This document shows positions 7,915 through 16,723 of a DNA stretch of 62,106 nucleotides, in pieces. How positions within the stretch are numbered: position 1 is the first letter of the stretch; the number at the start of each line of letters is the position of its first letter. The DNA lies in the NCBI GenBank assembly GCA_018673475.1, contig JABHCN010000047.1, positions 1-62,106 of the forward strand, given 5' to 3'. Position numbers and translations under genes: made by a program. The notes under the pieces are model-generated. The model made no database searches. It was not told where the DNA came from and saw nothing but the letters and a program-made list of their open reading frames with translations. The stretch comes from Actinomycetota bacterium (GTDB lineage: Bacteria; Actinomycetota; Acidimicrobiia; Acidimicrobiales; MedAcidi-G1).

Positions 7915-8427
7915 ATGGAACGACCTGATATCGACTGGGATGACACCGACGGTTTCACGAACGGCACCGTGGGCCCGACGGGGCGACGTGTGTTCTTCAT
8001 CCAGGCTCGCAGGGGCGACGCCATCGTCTCCCTGAAACTGGAAAAGCAGCAGATGGCCGGCCTGGCCGAGTTCCTCGAGAGGATGCTGGCCGACCTCCCC
8101 CCGGCATCCCACCCGTCACTCCAGCCCGACGACGATCCCGTAGCCGGGGTTCTGGTTTTTGAGGCCCCCGAGGAAGCCGACTGGGTTATCGGCAGCCTTG
8201 GCGTCACCTACCAGCAGTCCACCGACCGGCTGGTGCTGATCGCCGAGGAGTTGATCCGCGACGAGGACCTGAAACCGGCACAGGCGAGGTTCCCCCTCCA
8301 GCGCGCACAGGTCGTATCGTTCATCGAATCGGCCAGAATCCTGGTGGCCGCAGGCCGACCGCCGTGCAGTTGGTGTGGAGCCCCGCTGGAGCCGGAAGCC
8401 GGCGGCTGGTGCCCCTGTGCCAACTGA
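7915..8427 (+). CDS. DUF3090 family protein
   Basis: A 170-residue actinobacterial protein of unknown function. The N-terminal two thirds is an alpha/beta domain. The C-terminus ends in C151-x2-C154-x11-C166-x-C168, which looks like a small zinc ribbon. It sits between the histidine phosphatase and the SCO1664-family gene, and its last codons overlap the next start. The tight link makes it a likely partner or substrate-presenting protein of that pair, but no function is demonstrated. Confidence 0.82.
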   Translation: MERPDIDWDDTDGFTNGTVGPTGRRVFFIQARRGDAIVSLKLEKQQMAGLAEFLERMLADLPPASHPSLQPDDDPVAGVLVFEAPEEADWVIGSLGVTYQQSTDRLVLIAEELIRDEDLKPAQARFPLQRAQVVSFIESARILVAAGRPPCSWCGAPLEPEAGGWCPCAN

Positions 8428-9208
8428 GCAGACCTCAACCGATCAGGAGTCGGCCAGCGAACCGACCCCTGATTCCCCGTTCCGGGCACGCGGCCCCGTC
8501 GACGACGGGGTGGCGCTGGCGTTGCTTGCGACCGGCGACCTGACCCTCCTGGGGCAGATGCCGTGGTCTTCCAACGGCACGTTTCTGGTCGACCTTGCTC
8601 CACCCACCCCGGGAGACAACATCGTCCAGGGTGTGTACAAGCCGGGCAGGGGTGAGCGCCCCCTGAGGGATTTCCCCGCCGGCCTCTACAGGCGCGAAGC
8701 CGCCGCATGGGAGTTGGCCAGCCACCTCGGTTGGGGCCTCATTCCACCAACCGTGGTCCGCGACGGTCCGCTCGGCGAAGGGTCGGTCCAGCTGTACGTG
8801 CCCTGTGACTACCGGGAGCACTACTTCACGCTCTGCGAAGATCCGACCAGGGCAGACGATCTGAGGCGCCTGGCCGTGTTCGACCTCGTCGCCAACAACA
8901 CCGACCGAAAGGCGGGTCATGTCCTGGCTGGCGACGACGGTCGCATCTGGGCGGTCGACAACGCCCTGTGCTTCCATCAGCAGTTCAAGATACGGACCGT
9001 CATCTGGGACTTCAGCGGGCAGCCGATCCCGGCTGCCCTGCTGGAAGACCTGACACGCCTTGTCGACACGGACCTCCCGACGTCCCTGTCGTGCCTACTG
9101 GACACCTTCGAGGCCGAAGCCATCGTCGCACGGGCATCGGCTCTGCTGGCCGATGGCGAGCTTCCCGTGGACCCCAGCGGGCGCCGGGTCCCCTGGCCAC
9201 TCCTTTGA
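8417..9208 (+). CDS. SCO1664 family protein, PI3/4-kinase-like fold
   Basis: The 263-residue product resembles a minimal phosphoinositide-kinase-like enzyme. VYKPGRGE holds a candidate nucleotide-binding lysine, VANNTDRKAGHVL resembles the catalytic loop of PI4K/HipA-type kinases, and VDNALCF resembles the metal-binding loop. I chose GTG 8417, overlapping the DUF3090 stop. An alternative GTG at 8375 adds 14 residues. The SCO1664 family is named but uncharacterised. Kinase activity is predicted from the motifs only. Confidence 0.8.
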   Translation: MPTEQTSTDQESASEPTPDSPFRARGPVDDGVALALLATGDLTLLGQMPWSSNGTFLVDLAPPTPGDNIVQGVYKPGRGERPLRDFPAGLYRREAAAWELASHLGWGLIPPTVVRDGPLGEGSVQLYVPCDYREHYFTLCEDPTRADDLRRLAVFDLVANNTDRKAGHVLAGDDGRIWAVDNALCFHQQFKIRTVIWDFSGQPIPAALLEDLTRLVDTDLPTSLSCLLDTFEAEAIVARASALLADGELPVDPSGRRVPWPLL

Positions 9209-9218
9209 GGACACCCCC

Positions 9219-10259
9219 TTGAGCCGGCAGGCCGACCTGGATCGACTTCTGGATCAGGGCGACCTCGACGGCCTCCTGCGGCTTGTCGACGATCTCTGCG
9301 GGGAAGGCGACTGGAACCTGTTGGAGGTGCTGGCGACCCGAGGGCGCCTGGCTGTTGAGCGGGGGCACCAACTCTGGCCCGCAGCAGACCACGCAGAGCA
9401 CCGCCTGGCCCTGGAAGCACCGGGTCCTTTCGCCGCCGGGGCCGTGGTGCGTGATGCCACACGGTTCGGACCGGCCCCGCTGGCAGAGGTGGCCGCATCT
9501 GCACATCCGTGGAAGGAGCTGGCACCACACCTGCCGACAGGCCCTCTTCGGGCAACCGTCGCCCACGAACGGGTTGCACGCGGAGAGGACCTGACCGGCG
9601 GGGATGACCCGGGAAGGAGCGATCCCCTGGGCCTTCCCCTGAGGTTGTCCTCGTGGGAACCCACCTACCTGATTCCAGAGATCGGCCCCTACGGCCTTGA
9701 GGACCCTGTTCCACCGACGGGGCCCCTCGAGGTGGTTGACATTCCCCGACCCGGCGAGGCGGTAGGAGGCGTTGCAACAGCGGGGAGCGGGGCCCTGCGT
9801 GATCTGGCCAGAACTTGGGCTGAGGAGTCGAACGGCCACTCCATGTCTGTGGCCGTCCAGGGTGGCGCCGACACCGCCATCGCCACCCTCCTGGCAGATC
9901 CGACCATACGCCGTGTCCACTGGCGCAGGCTCGAGGCGGGAGAGGCGATCGGCCTCATGGCATGGGCCGGAGCATCAGGTGGAGCCCACGGGCGTCGGAG
10001 GGGTGCGGCGCGTGGCCGCTTCGAGGCCTGGTGGTGTGTCGCCAGCCTGGCCGGCCTGCTCGAGGATCCCGACGACCCATGGCCACCGGATCCGGTGCAG
10101 GTGGGCGATGCGACAGCCGAGATGAACTGGTGGAGATGGGATGTGGACGGTGCCCGGACAGGCTGGCACCTCAACCTGGCCGTGGAGGACCCCGACGATG
10201 GCCTTGCGTGGGCTCTGGCTGCCGGTGACCGGTACTCGGTCTCGGCTCCGGAGCAGTAG
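9219..10259 (+). CDS. Conserved-looking hypothetical protein, fourth gene of the phosphatase/DUF3090 operon
   Basis: I do not recognise a family. The 346-residue product starts at TTG 9219, with GAGG about 9 bases upstream. It has no signal peptide and no clear transmembrane segment. The first 60 residues are acidic and leucine-rich ([15 protein letters not shown]) and the C-terminal third is rich in tryptophan and aspartate. It follows the SCO1664-family gene by 10 bases, so it is probably co-expressed and may work with it. The frame is open further upstream, but that overlaps the preceding gene and reads as non-coding. Confidence 0.65.
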   Translation: MSRQADLDRLLDQGDLDGLLRLVDDLCGEGDWNLLEVLATRGRLAVERGHQLWPAADHAEHRLALEAPGPFAAGAVVRDATRFGPAPLAEVAASAHPWKELAPHLPTGPLRATVAHERVARGEDLTGGDDPGRSDPLGLPLRLSSWEPTYLIPEIGPYGLEDPVPPTGPLEVVDIPRPGEAVGGVATAGSGALRDLARTWAEESNGHSMSVAVQGGADTAIATLLADPTIRRVHWRRLEAGEAIGLMAWAGASGGAHGRRRGAARGRFEAWWCVASLAGLLEDPDDPWPPDPVQVGDATAEMNWWRWDVDGARTGWHLNLAVEDPDDGLAWALAAGDRYSVSAPEQ

Positions 10260-10266
10260 GCCGGGG

Positions 10267-11232
10267 TCAGCGGGCCTTGAGTGCCTCGATCAACTTCGGC
10301 AGGACCTTGTGTACATCTCCGACGATGCCGAGGTCGGCCACGCCGAAGATGGGTGCCTCCTCGTCCTTGTTGATGGCGATGATGTTCTGGGATCCCTTCA
10401 TGCCGACAAGGTGCTGGGTGGCACCAGAGATGCCGCACGCAAGGTAGACGGCGGGCTTGACGACCTTGCCGGTCTGACCCACCTGGTAGGAGTAGGGCAC
10501 CCAACCGGAGTCGACCACGGCACGCGAGGCACCGGGTGCTCCCTTGAGGAGGGTTGCGAGGGTTTCGATCATCTCGTACTTCTCGGCATCGCCGATGCCC
10601 CTGCCGCCGGCAACGACGATTGAGGCCTCGTCCAGCTTCGGGCCGGAGCTCTCCTCGACGAAGCGGTTCTTCACCACAGCACCGGCGGTGTTGCCGAGGT
10701 CGCCGGTCTCTATGGCACCGACGGTGGCCGGAGCCCCACCTGCATCCTCGGCGGCAAATGACTTCGGGCGAACGAGGAAGATGGCGGTTCCGGCACCGGT
10801 AAAGCCCGTGGTCACGTCGGTTGTACCGCCGAACACCGGCTCAACCCCCAGAAGGCGGTCGCCGTCGACGACAAGGTCCACAACGTTTGTGATTACCGGT
10901 GCATCCAGCTTGGCGGACAGTCGTCCGGCTACATCTCGACCGTCGTAGGTGGTTCCACAGAGCACGACATCGGGGCCGGTTCCCGTCGACACGGCACCGG
11001 CGATGGCCGAGGCCACGCGTGGACCGGGGAGGCCCTCGCCGAGATCGCCAACCGACAGCACCGACGAGGCACCGTGTGCGCCCAGGTCGGCTGCCAGCGG
11101 CGATGCATCGCCCTGGACGACGACGTCGACAGTGTCTGCGAGGCTACGTGCCTTGGCCAGCAACTCGAGGGTGGTGGTCGCAACCACACCTTCCCTGGCC
11201 TCGCCGTAGATCCAGATCTTTGAGAGTCCCAT
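10267..11232 (-). CDS. etfA: Electron transfer flavoprotein alpha subunit
   Basis: With EtfB it forms the FAD-containing heterodimer that takes electrons from acyl-CoA and other dehydrogenases and delivers them to the quinone pool. The 321-residue product has the C-terminal FAD-binding block ([36 protein letters not shown]). It follows etfB by 8 bases, and the pair forms a two-gene operon. Its 3' end is only 7 bases from the convergent gene at 10259, leaving no room for an obvious terminator. Confidence 0.96.
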   Translation of the reverse strand: MGLSKIWIYGEAREGVVATTTLELLAKARSLADTVDVVVQGDASPLAADLGAHGASSVLSVGDLGEGLPGPRVASAIAGAVSTGTGPDVVLCGTTYDGRDVAGRLSAKLDAPVITNVVDLVVDGDRLLGVEPVFGGTTDVTTGFTGAGTAIFLVRPKSFAAEDAGGAPATVGAIETGDLGNTAGAVVKNRFVEESSGPKLDEASIVVAGGRGIGDAEKYEMIETLATLLKGAPGASRAVVDSGWVPYSYQVGQTGKVVKPAVYLACGISGATQHLVGMKGSQNIIAINKDEEAPIFGVADLGIVGDVHKVLPKLIEALKAR

Positions 11233-11240
11233 GTCGCCTC

Positions 11241-12020
11241 CTAGAGAACCTTCAGATCGTCGAGGAAGGCCATGATGCGCTCATGGGCATCGCCCTCGTC
11301 GATGATCACCTCGCCGGCCTCCCGTGCAGGTGCCTCTGCGATGTCTGTTATCTCCTGGCCTGCTCCGGCCCAGCCCACCGTGGAGGAGTCAATACCGAGA
11401 CCAGCCAGATCAACCTCGTCGACCGGCTTGTTCTTGGCGGCCATGATTCCCTTGAACGACGGGTACCGGGGCTCAACGACGCCAGCCGTCACCGACACCA
11501 CAGCAGGAAGGCTGCACTCAATCTCGTCGTAGCCGTCCTCGGTCTGGCGCTTCACCGTAGCCACACCGTCAGCGACAGCGATCTCCTTGGCGAACGTCAC
11601 CGACGGGAGGCCCATCAACTCGGCCACCTGAACAGGAACCGTGCCCGTGTAGCCGTCGCTGGACTCGGTACCGGTGAGGATCAGGTCGGGCTCGCACCTT
11701 CGGATTGCCGCAGCCAGGACCTTGGCGGTGGCAAGCGCATCGGAGCCGGCAAGAGCCTCGTCGCTCACGAGCACGGCGCTCTCGGCACCCATCGCCAGGG
11801 CGGTCCGCAGGCCGCTCACCTCGTTGTTGGGAACCATCGACACGAGGCGGACCTCGCCCTCGCCAGCGGCATCCACCAACTGCAGGCCCATCTCGACTCC
11901 GTAGGAGTCGGACTCATCCAGGATGAGCTTGACGTCCCGCTTGAGGGTTCTGGTTTCGGGATCCAGAGCGCCAGGGTCTGCCGGGTCCGGAATTTGTTTG
12001 ACACATACGACGACGATCAT
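11241..12020 (-). CDS. etfB: Electron transfer flavoprotein beta subunit
   Basis: Partner of EtfA; this subunit carries the AMP site. The 259-residue product starts MIVVVCVKQIPD, contains the ETF-beta signature region around VAELMGLPSVTFAKEI and ends with a short alpha-binding tail. It is the first gene of the etfBA operon. The 141 bases upstream separate it from the divergent lipid-kinase gene. I see no TAnnnT hexamer close to its start, unlike many neighbours. The fatty-acid-type genes at 49539-55322 are plausible electron sources but are far away. Confidence 0.96.
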   Translation of the reverse strand: MIVVVCVKQIPDPADPGALDPETRTLKRDVKLILDESDSYGVEMGLQLVDAAGEGEVRLVSMVPNNEVSGLRTALAMGAESAVLVSDEALAGSDALATAKVLAAAIRRCEPDLILTGTESSDGYTGTVPVQVAELMGLPSVTFAKEIAVADGVATVKRQTEDGYDEIECSLPAVVSVTAGVVEPRYPSFKGIMAAKNKPVDEVDLAGLGIDSSTVGWAGAGQEITDIAEAPAREAGEVIIDEGDAHERIMAFLDDLKVL

Positions 12021-12105
12021 GGGCGACAGTGTGCCCGCTGAGAGGGGCGAAGGGGCAAGCCCGGAATGAATTTTCGGGGCATTTCCCCACCGGCACCGGC
12101 ATGAA

Positions 12106-12111
12106 TAGGGT
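12106..12111 (+). promoter_or_regulatory. -10 hexamer TAGGGT ahead of a leader ORF
   Basis: TAGGGT ends 6 bases before ATG 12118. The transcript would begin at the leader ORF rather than at the kinase gene. Confidence 0.5.
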
Positions 12112-12117
12112 GGCCGG

Positions 12118-12165
12118 ATGCTCGACTACGGGAATTACGGGGGAACAGCCCCCCAAAGGCAATGA
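12118..12165 (+). CDS. Possible 15-residue leader peptide upstream of the diacylglycerol kinase-like gene
   Basis: ATG 12118 opens a frame reading MLDYGNYGGTAPQRQ and stopping at TGA 12163-12165. The stop overlaps the start of the next gene as ATGA. It sits where a leaderless transcript would start. The main gene has only a weak AAAGG two bases ahead of its ATG, so translation may depend on ribosomes finishing this ORF. No residue run suggests a known attenuator. It could be chance. Confidence 0.4.
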   Translation: MLDYGNYGGTAPQRQ

Positions 12166-13127
12166 AGTTGCTTCTGGTCGTCAACCCTTCGGCATCCTCG
12201 GTCAACGCCCGTACACGGACAGTCATCCAAAAGGCGCTGTCGGCCGATCACCGCCTCGAGGTGGCCACCACCAGCCGCAGGGGGCATGCCACACGCCTGG
12301 CGCGGAGGGCTGCCGACGATGGCATGGACGTGGTCGTGGTGTTGGGAGGCGACGGGACCCTCAACGAGGCCGCCAACGGTCTGGCGGGTTCCGACACGGC
12401 CCTGGCAGCGGTTCCAGGTGGTTCCACAAACGTGTTCGCCCACATTCTGGGCCTCCCGGACGACCCGGTGGAGGCAACCGGTGCCGTACTCGATGCAATG
12501 GATGCCGGATCGATTCGCCGCATCGGGCTCGGCTCTGTCAACGACAGGTACTTCCTGTTCAACGCCGGAGTCGGTTTCGACGCTGCGGTGGTTGAACAGG
12601 TCGAGCGGCGTAGCGGACTCCTGAAGCGCTTCGCCGGCCACCCCCTCTTCATCGCGGCAGCATGCAACACCTGGCTTCGACACTTCGACCGACGACACCA
12701 GGCCTTCCGGGTCACAACCCGGCGCGTCGACGAGGAGGAGCCCGGAGACCCCGTGACCACCGGTGTAGACGGGATGTTCGGCGTGTGCCTGAACACCGAC
12801 CCCTACACCTACCTGGGCAGCCGCTCCCTGTCACTCTCGCCCGGAACCAACCTCGACAGTCCACTGGCCATGGTCACGATGCGATCACTGTCCCTGGCCA
12901 GCCTGGTGCCGGTTCTCACCGGTGCCCTCGGTTTCGGCCGCACCCCGGTGGCGGAATGTAGAGGCATCAGCCACCGCAGCAACCTTGCCGAGGCCCACGT
13001 GACCGGCTACCGACCGGTCCCGTACCAGGTTGACGGCGACTACCTGGGCGAGGCGACCGACCTCACCTTCCGGCACCAGCCGGCCGCCATGGACCTCGTG
13101 GTACCGCGGGACCAGCCGGCTGCCTGA
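12162..13127 (+). CDS. Diacylglycerol kinase / lipid kinase family protein (DagK/YegS-like)
   Basis: Phosphorylates a lipid such as diacylglycerol for phospholipid recycling. The 321-residue product has the N-terminal VVNPSA motif, the catalytic GGDGT motif at residues 62-66 (LGGDGTLNEA), and the AAVPGGSTNVFA segment. A C-terminal beta-rich domain ends near the YQVDGDYLG motif of the family. The true substrate cannot be read from sequence. The convergent neighbour is a glycerophosphodiesterase, so both touch glycerolipid metabolism. Confidence 0.88.
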   Translation: MKLLLVVNPSASSVNARTRTVIQKALSADHRLEVATTSRRGHATRLARRAADDGMDVVVVLGGDGTLNEAANGLAGSDTALAAVPGGSTNVFAHILGLPDDPVEATGAVLDAMDAGSIRRIGLGSVNDRYFLFNAGVGFDAAVVEQVERRSGLLKRFAGHPLFIAAACNTWLRHFDRRHQAFRVTTRRVDEEEPGDPVTTGVDGMFGVCLNTDPYTYLGSRSLSLSPGTNLDSPLAMVTMRSLSLASLVPVLTGALGFGRTPVAECRGISHRSNLAEAHVTGYRPVPYQVDGDYLGEATDLTFRHQPAAMDLVVPRDQPAA

Positions 13128-13139
13128 CGGCAGAGGTGA

Positions 13140-13847
13140 TCAGGCCTGAACAACCTCGTCGACTATCTGGCGGGCGATCCCGGGCAGGTTCGTGATGATC
13201 CCGTCGACTCCCCAGGCTGTCAACTGGGCTATCCGGTCGGGGTCGTCGACGGTCCACGCATTCACCCTCAGGCCGAGCTCGTGGGCCGCAACCACAAGGG
13301 CCTCGTCAATCAGGTCGTCCCACGGGTTCACCGCGCCGTGCCCGTGCGCCACGGTCCGCTCCAGCACCTGACCGGGCCCTGAACGCTCCATGACAAGCCA
13401 GCCTGTCGGGAGGCGCTGGTCTGACGACCGGATCCGGTCGACCGAGTCCATCTCAAAAGACGACACCAGCAGCATCTCGAAGGGCCTGTAGGCCTCGGCG
13501 AGGCCCACCACCGCCTCACAGACCAGATGTGCGTCGCCGTGGTCGGGGTCTCCGGGGAGGTTCTTGACCTCGATGTTCACCCCCATGCCATCGCAGGCCT
13601 CAAAGGCCTCGGCAAGGCTGGGGACCTCATCGGGAAGGTCAGCCGCCTCGACCTGACGAATCAGACGTCCGTTGGCAAGGTGTGCATCGTGGTGGACCAC
13701 GAGGACCTCGTCGGCGGACAGGCGCACGTCGAGTTCAACCCAGTCGGCGCCCTGAACGCGGGCCTCGGTGAAGGCGGCGAGCGTGTTCTCGGGGTGGTCC
13801 ACCGAGGCGCCACGGTGGGCGATGACGAGCGGCTTCGGCTTGTTCAT
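13140..13847 (-). CDS. Glycerophosphodiester phosphodiesterase
   Basis: Hydrolyses glycerophosphodiesters to glycerol-3-phosphate and an alcohol. The 235-residue cytoplasmic-type product begins IAHRGAS and continues PENT and ELDVRLSADEVLVVHHD, with NIEVKN further on. These are the metal and catalytic residues of the GDPD TIM barrel. It ends with the WTVDDPD and GIITNLP motifs. I chose ATG 13847. The frame is open back to 13973, but that would overlap the sensor kinase gene. No signal peptide is seen. Confidence 0.92.
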   Translation of the reverse strand: MNKPKPLVIAHRGASVDHPENTLAAFTEARVQGADWVELDVRLSADEVLVVHHDAHLANGRLIRQVEAADLPDEVPSLAEAFEACDGMGVNIEVKNLPGDPDHGDAHLVCEAVVGLAEAYRPFEMLLVSSFEMDSVDRIRSSDQRLPTGWLVMERSGPGQVLERTVAHGHGAVNPWDDLIDEALVVAAHELGLRVNAWTVDDPDRIAQLTAWGVDGIITNLPGIARQIVDEVVQA

Positions 13848-13887
13848 CGGACCACCATGCACGACAACCTGACACATGTCGGGGACC

Positions 13888-15399
13888 TCATGCCAACGGC
13901 TCCTGAGCCTCGTCCCTGACCCCGACCAGGCGCGTCGCCGGAACCTGGACCTCGGCAACCGTGCCCCGGCCACGTACGACCGGGCTCAACGTGATCGAAC
14001 CTCCCAGTTCGCCCTCGACAAAGGTCTTGACGATGGTGAGGCCGAGACCGGTGGCATCCTCGAGACGGAAGTCATCGGGTGGCCCGACCCCATTGTCGAC
14101 CACCGACAGTGTGAGGCCATCTGACCGTCGGTTCAGGCGGATCGCCACCGTGGCACCGTCATCGGGTTCACCCCCGTCGGGTGCCACCGGAAACGCGTGG
14201 TCCACGGCGTTCTGCAGCAACTCGGTGAGCACGACGGCCAGGGTCGTGGTCACCTGAGCGGGCAATATGCCCGCATCGCCCTCCACGTCAAAGGCCACCG
14301 GCCTCAGGGGCGACGAGACGCTCTCCTCCACGACCCTAACGAGAGGCCTGACGATGTCGACGAACGCCACGTCGTCATCGGCGCTCTGGGCCAGCGTCTC
14401 GTGCACGACCGAGATGGCCCCGATCCGACGGATCGACTCGAATAGCGCCGCCCTCGCCTCGTCTGACCTGAGGCGCCGCCCCTGCAGGCGTAGCAGCGAG
14501 GAGATGGTCTGGAGGTTGTTCTTCACCCGGTGGTGGACCTCACGGATGGTCGTGTCCTTTGAGACGAGCTGCCGGTCGCGGCGGCGCAGCTCGGTCACGT
14601 CGCGAACCAGGACGATTGCGCCCGTCGGATGCTCACGGTCGAACAGCGGAAAGCAGTGGCTGACGATGGCCACCTCGTTTCCCCTCTCCATCTCATCGAT
14701 GACCGTCGTCCGCCTGGCAAACGCGTTACGCAGGATCGAAGCTCCGAGACCGGTATCCACGAATCGGGCACCGATGATTCCCCGGTGCATGCCGAGTCGG
14801 TGCATCACCGACACGGCGTTCGGTGAGGCGAACTCGATTCGGCCCTCCTCGTCGACGAGCAGAAGGCCGTCACCGACCCTCGGGGTCCTGTGCCTCAGCC
14901 GCGCCTCGTCGCGGTACGGGAACTGACCCCTCTGGAGCATCGTGGCGAACCGCTCGAAGACCTTCAGATAGGTGCGTTCCTGCTCGCTTGATGGCCGACT
15001 CTGTGAACTGGCCCTCTCCCTTGCCAGCACAGCGACCGTTTCGCCCTGGCGGCGCACCGGTACGGCCAGGATGTCGAGGCCACCGTCGACCTCTTCATTG
15101 GCCGTTCCCGCAACAGTCTCGGACCTGTCAAAGCAGTCGGCTATCAGGCTCCGGCGGCGCTGTTCGAATACCTGCCCCACCAGATCGGCCCGGTAGAGGG
15201 TGGTGCCGGTGGTAGGTCGGACGTGCCCGAGAAGGATGAGGGTCGGCTCCGACGAGTCTGCCGACCGCCCGTAGAGAAACAGGTCGGCAAAGGAGAGGTC
15301 CGCAAGGAGGCCCCATGAGCCGATCAGGTCATGGAGGTACGCGACCTGTTCTGCGTCCAGGTCTGTGTGATCGCTGGTCAGATCAGCCAGGGTGGCCAT
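13888..15399 (-). CDS. PdtaS-type sensor histidine kinase (HisKA_2 / HWE-like)
   Basis: The 503-residue product has an N-terminal GAF-like domain (about 1-155), a PAS-like domain (about 170-275), the HisKA_2 phosphoacceptor box REVHHRVKNNLQT with His289/His290, and a C-terminal ATPase domain with ELLQNAVDHA and VDNGVGPP motifs. In mycobacteria PdtaS phosphorylates PdtaR, an RNA-binding antiterminator. No PdtaR gene is in this window. There is no transmembrane segment, so it should sense a cytoplasmic signal. Confidence 0.88.
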   Translation of the reverse strand: MATLADLTSDHTDLDAEQVAYLHDLIGSWGLLADLSFADLFLYGRSADSSEPTLILLGHVRPTTGTTLYRADLVGQVFEQRRRSLIADCFDRSETVAGTANEEVDGGLDILAVPVRRQGETVAVLARERASSQSRPSSEQERTYLKVFERFATMLQRGQFPYRDEARLRHRTPRVGDGLLLVDEEGRIEFASPNAVSVMHRLGMHRGIIGARFVDTGLGASILRNAFARRTTVIDEMERGNEVAIVSHCFPLFDREHPTGAIVLVRDVTELRRRDRQLVSKDTTIREVHHRVKNNLQTISSLLRLQGRRLRSDEARAALFESIRRIGAISVVHETLAQSADDDVAFVDIVRPLVRVVEESVSSPLRPVAFDVEGDAGILPAQVTTTLAVVLTELLQNAVDHAFPVAPDGGEPDDGATVAIRLNRRSDGLTLSVVDNGVGPPDDFRLEDATGLGLTIVKTFVEGELGGSITLSPVVRGRGTVAEVQVPATRLVGVRDEAQEPLA

Positions 15400-15408
15400 G
15401 GAGGGTCC

Positions 15409-15414
15409 AGCCTA
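15409..15414 (-). promoter_or_regulatory. -10 hexamer TAGGCT, leaderless start
   Basis: TAGGCT lies 9 bases before the sensor kinase ATG at 15399. Confidence 0.4.
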
Positions 15415-15486
15415 TGTACCGACCTGTCGGAAATGGGAAGGTGGGGTGTCCGGTGAACCCGGTCGCCTCACTCGGTCAGCGGTGGC

Positions 15487-15717
15487 TCAGCTGAAGCCGA
15501 CCGGGTTGCCTGAACCATCGGACCCGATGTCGACGTAGGCGATGCGGTCGGCTGGTATGCCGACCTGGCGGCCCCGCAGGTCGATTAACCAGAGCATCGC
15601 GGACGTGCCCTCGAGGGCGGCCTCGACCTCGGCACGAAGCGCCGGGGTGTCGGTGTCGTCGGCCATCTCAACCGTTATCTCCTTGGGCGTGTGGGTAACG
15701 CCGATCCTCACGTCCAT
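15487..15717 (-). CDS. DUF3107 family protein
   Basis: A 76-residue actinobacterial protein of unknown function, recognised from the pattern MDVRIGVTHTPKEI, ending in GRQVGIPADRIAYVDIG. A good Shine-Dalgarno (GGGAG) precedes ATG 15717. It is small, soluble and acidic. It lies between the sensor kinase and mrp genes, all on the minus strand. Confidence 0.85.
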   Translation of the reverse strand: MDVRIGVTHTPKEITVEMADDTDTPALRAEVEAALEGTSAMLWLIDLRGRQVGIPADRIAYVDIGSDGSGNPVGFS

Positions 15718-15783
15718 GACTGTGACTCTCCCGTTTCGTTGCGTCGCTGCGGCCCACTGAGGGCCTGCTACCGGCTCAGTGTG

Positions 15784-16626
15784 TCAGAGGATTCGCAACT
15801 CGCGGTGCCTGCGCTTTGTGGGCCTCAGGTCGACATCGACGACACGTGCCATTTCAGCGAACACCGCTCCGGCCTCACTGTCGGCGTCTGCTGCCACCGG
15901 CCTGCCGACGTCTGCACCCTCGCGGAGGGCAGGGACGAGCGGAATGCTCCCAATCAACGGAACACCGATGCGCTCGGCAAGGTCAGCGCCTCCACCTGAC
16001 CCGAAGAGTTCGTAACGGGTGCCGTCGTCGCCGGTGAACCACGACATGTTCTCGATAACCCCGTGGACCTTCAGATTCACCTTGTCGGCCATGAACGCCG
16101 CCCGTTGGGCAACGGTCTGGGCAACGGGCTGTGGCGTGGTGACCACGTACATCTCGGCTGCGGGGAGAAAACCCGCCAGGGAGATGGCTACGTCACCGGT
16201 GCCTGGAGGCAGGTCAACGATGAGGTAGTCGGGTTCGTCCCAACGGACGTCCGTGAGGAACTGTTCGAGGGCCTTGTGGAGCATCGGGCCACGCCAGATA
16301 ACGGGTTGTTCCTCGTCGGCGAAGAAACCCATCGAGATGCATCTGACCCCGTGTGCCTCTGGTGGGATGAGCATCTCGTCGTCGACGGTCGGTGGCTGGT
16401 CGACGCCCAGCATCCTCGGGATCGAGAACCCCCAGACGTCGGCATCAAGAACCGCGACAGTCCGCCCCCGGGTTGCGAGCGCAACTGCCAGGTTGGTCGT
16501 TACCGAGGACTTGCCCACGCCACCCTTGCCTGAGGCGATGAGCAGCACCCGCGTGGAGGCGTTGGCCTGTGCGAACGGGACCGCCTGACCCTCGAGATGT
16601 CCGTGGGTGTGGTTGCTGCCTGCCAC
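15784..16626 (-). CDS. mrp: Mrp/ApbC family iron-sulfur cluster carrier ATPase
   Basis: A P-loop ATPase that binds and delivers [4Fe-4S] clusters. The 280-residue product has the deviant Walker A SGKGGVGKSS near the N-terminus, VAVLDADVWGFS and the IVDLPPGTGD switch region. Start GTG 16626 has GGGAG upstream. The frame is open to 16911, but that would cover the divergent regulator. The N-terminal MIP18/DUF59 domain found in many Mrp proteins is absent: only about 25 residues precede the P-loop. It is divergent from a SufR-like regulator, which fits Fe-S metabolism. Confidence 0.9.
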   Translation of the reverse strand: MAGSNHTHGHLEGQAVPFAQANASTRVLLIASGKGGVGKSSVTTNLAVALATRGRTVAVLDADVWGFSIPRMLGVDQPPTVDDEMLIPPEAHGVRCISMGFFADEEQPVIWRGPMLHKALEQFLTDVRWDEPDYLIVDLPPGTGDVAISLAGFLPAAEMYVVTTPQPVAQTVAQRAAFMADKVNLKVHGVIENMSWFTGDDGTRYELFGSGGGADLAERIGVPLIGSIPLVPALREGADVGRPVAADADSEAGAVFAEMARVVDVDLRPTKRRHRELRIL

Positions 16627-16711
16627 GTGTGCTCCCGCTGGTGGGTGGGTGAGTCTGCTCGCCGGGCCATCGGTCGAGACACCGACCCGGCGGTCCGGGA
16701 GCCGTGTTCGG

Positions 16712-16717
16712 TAGGGT
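16712..16717 (+). promoter_or_regulatory. -10 hexamer TAGGGT, leaderless start
   Basis: TAGGGT ends 6 bases before GTG 16724 of the SufR-like gene, within the divergent mrp intergenic space. Confidence 0.5.
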
Positions 16718-16723
16718 AGCGAT

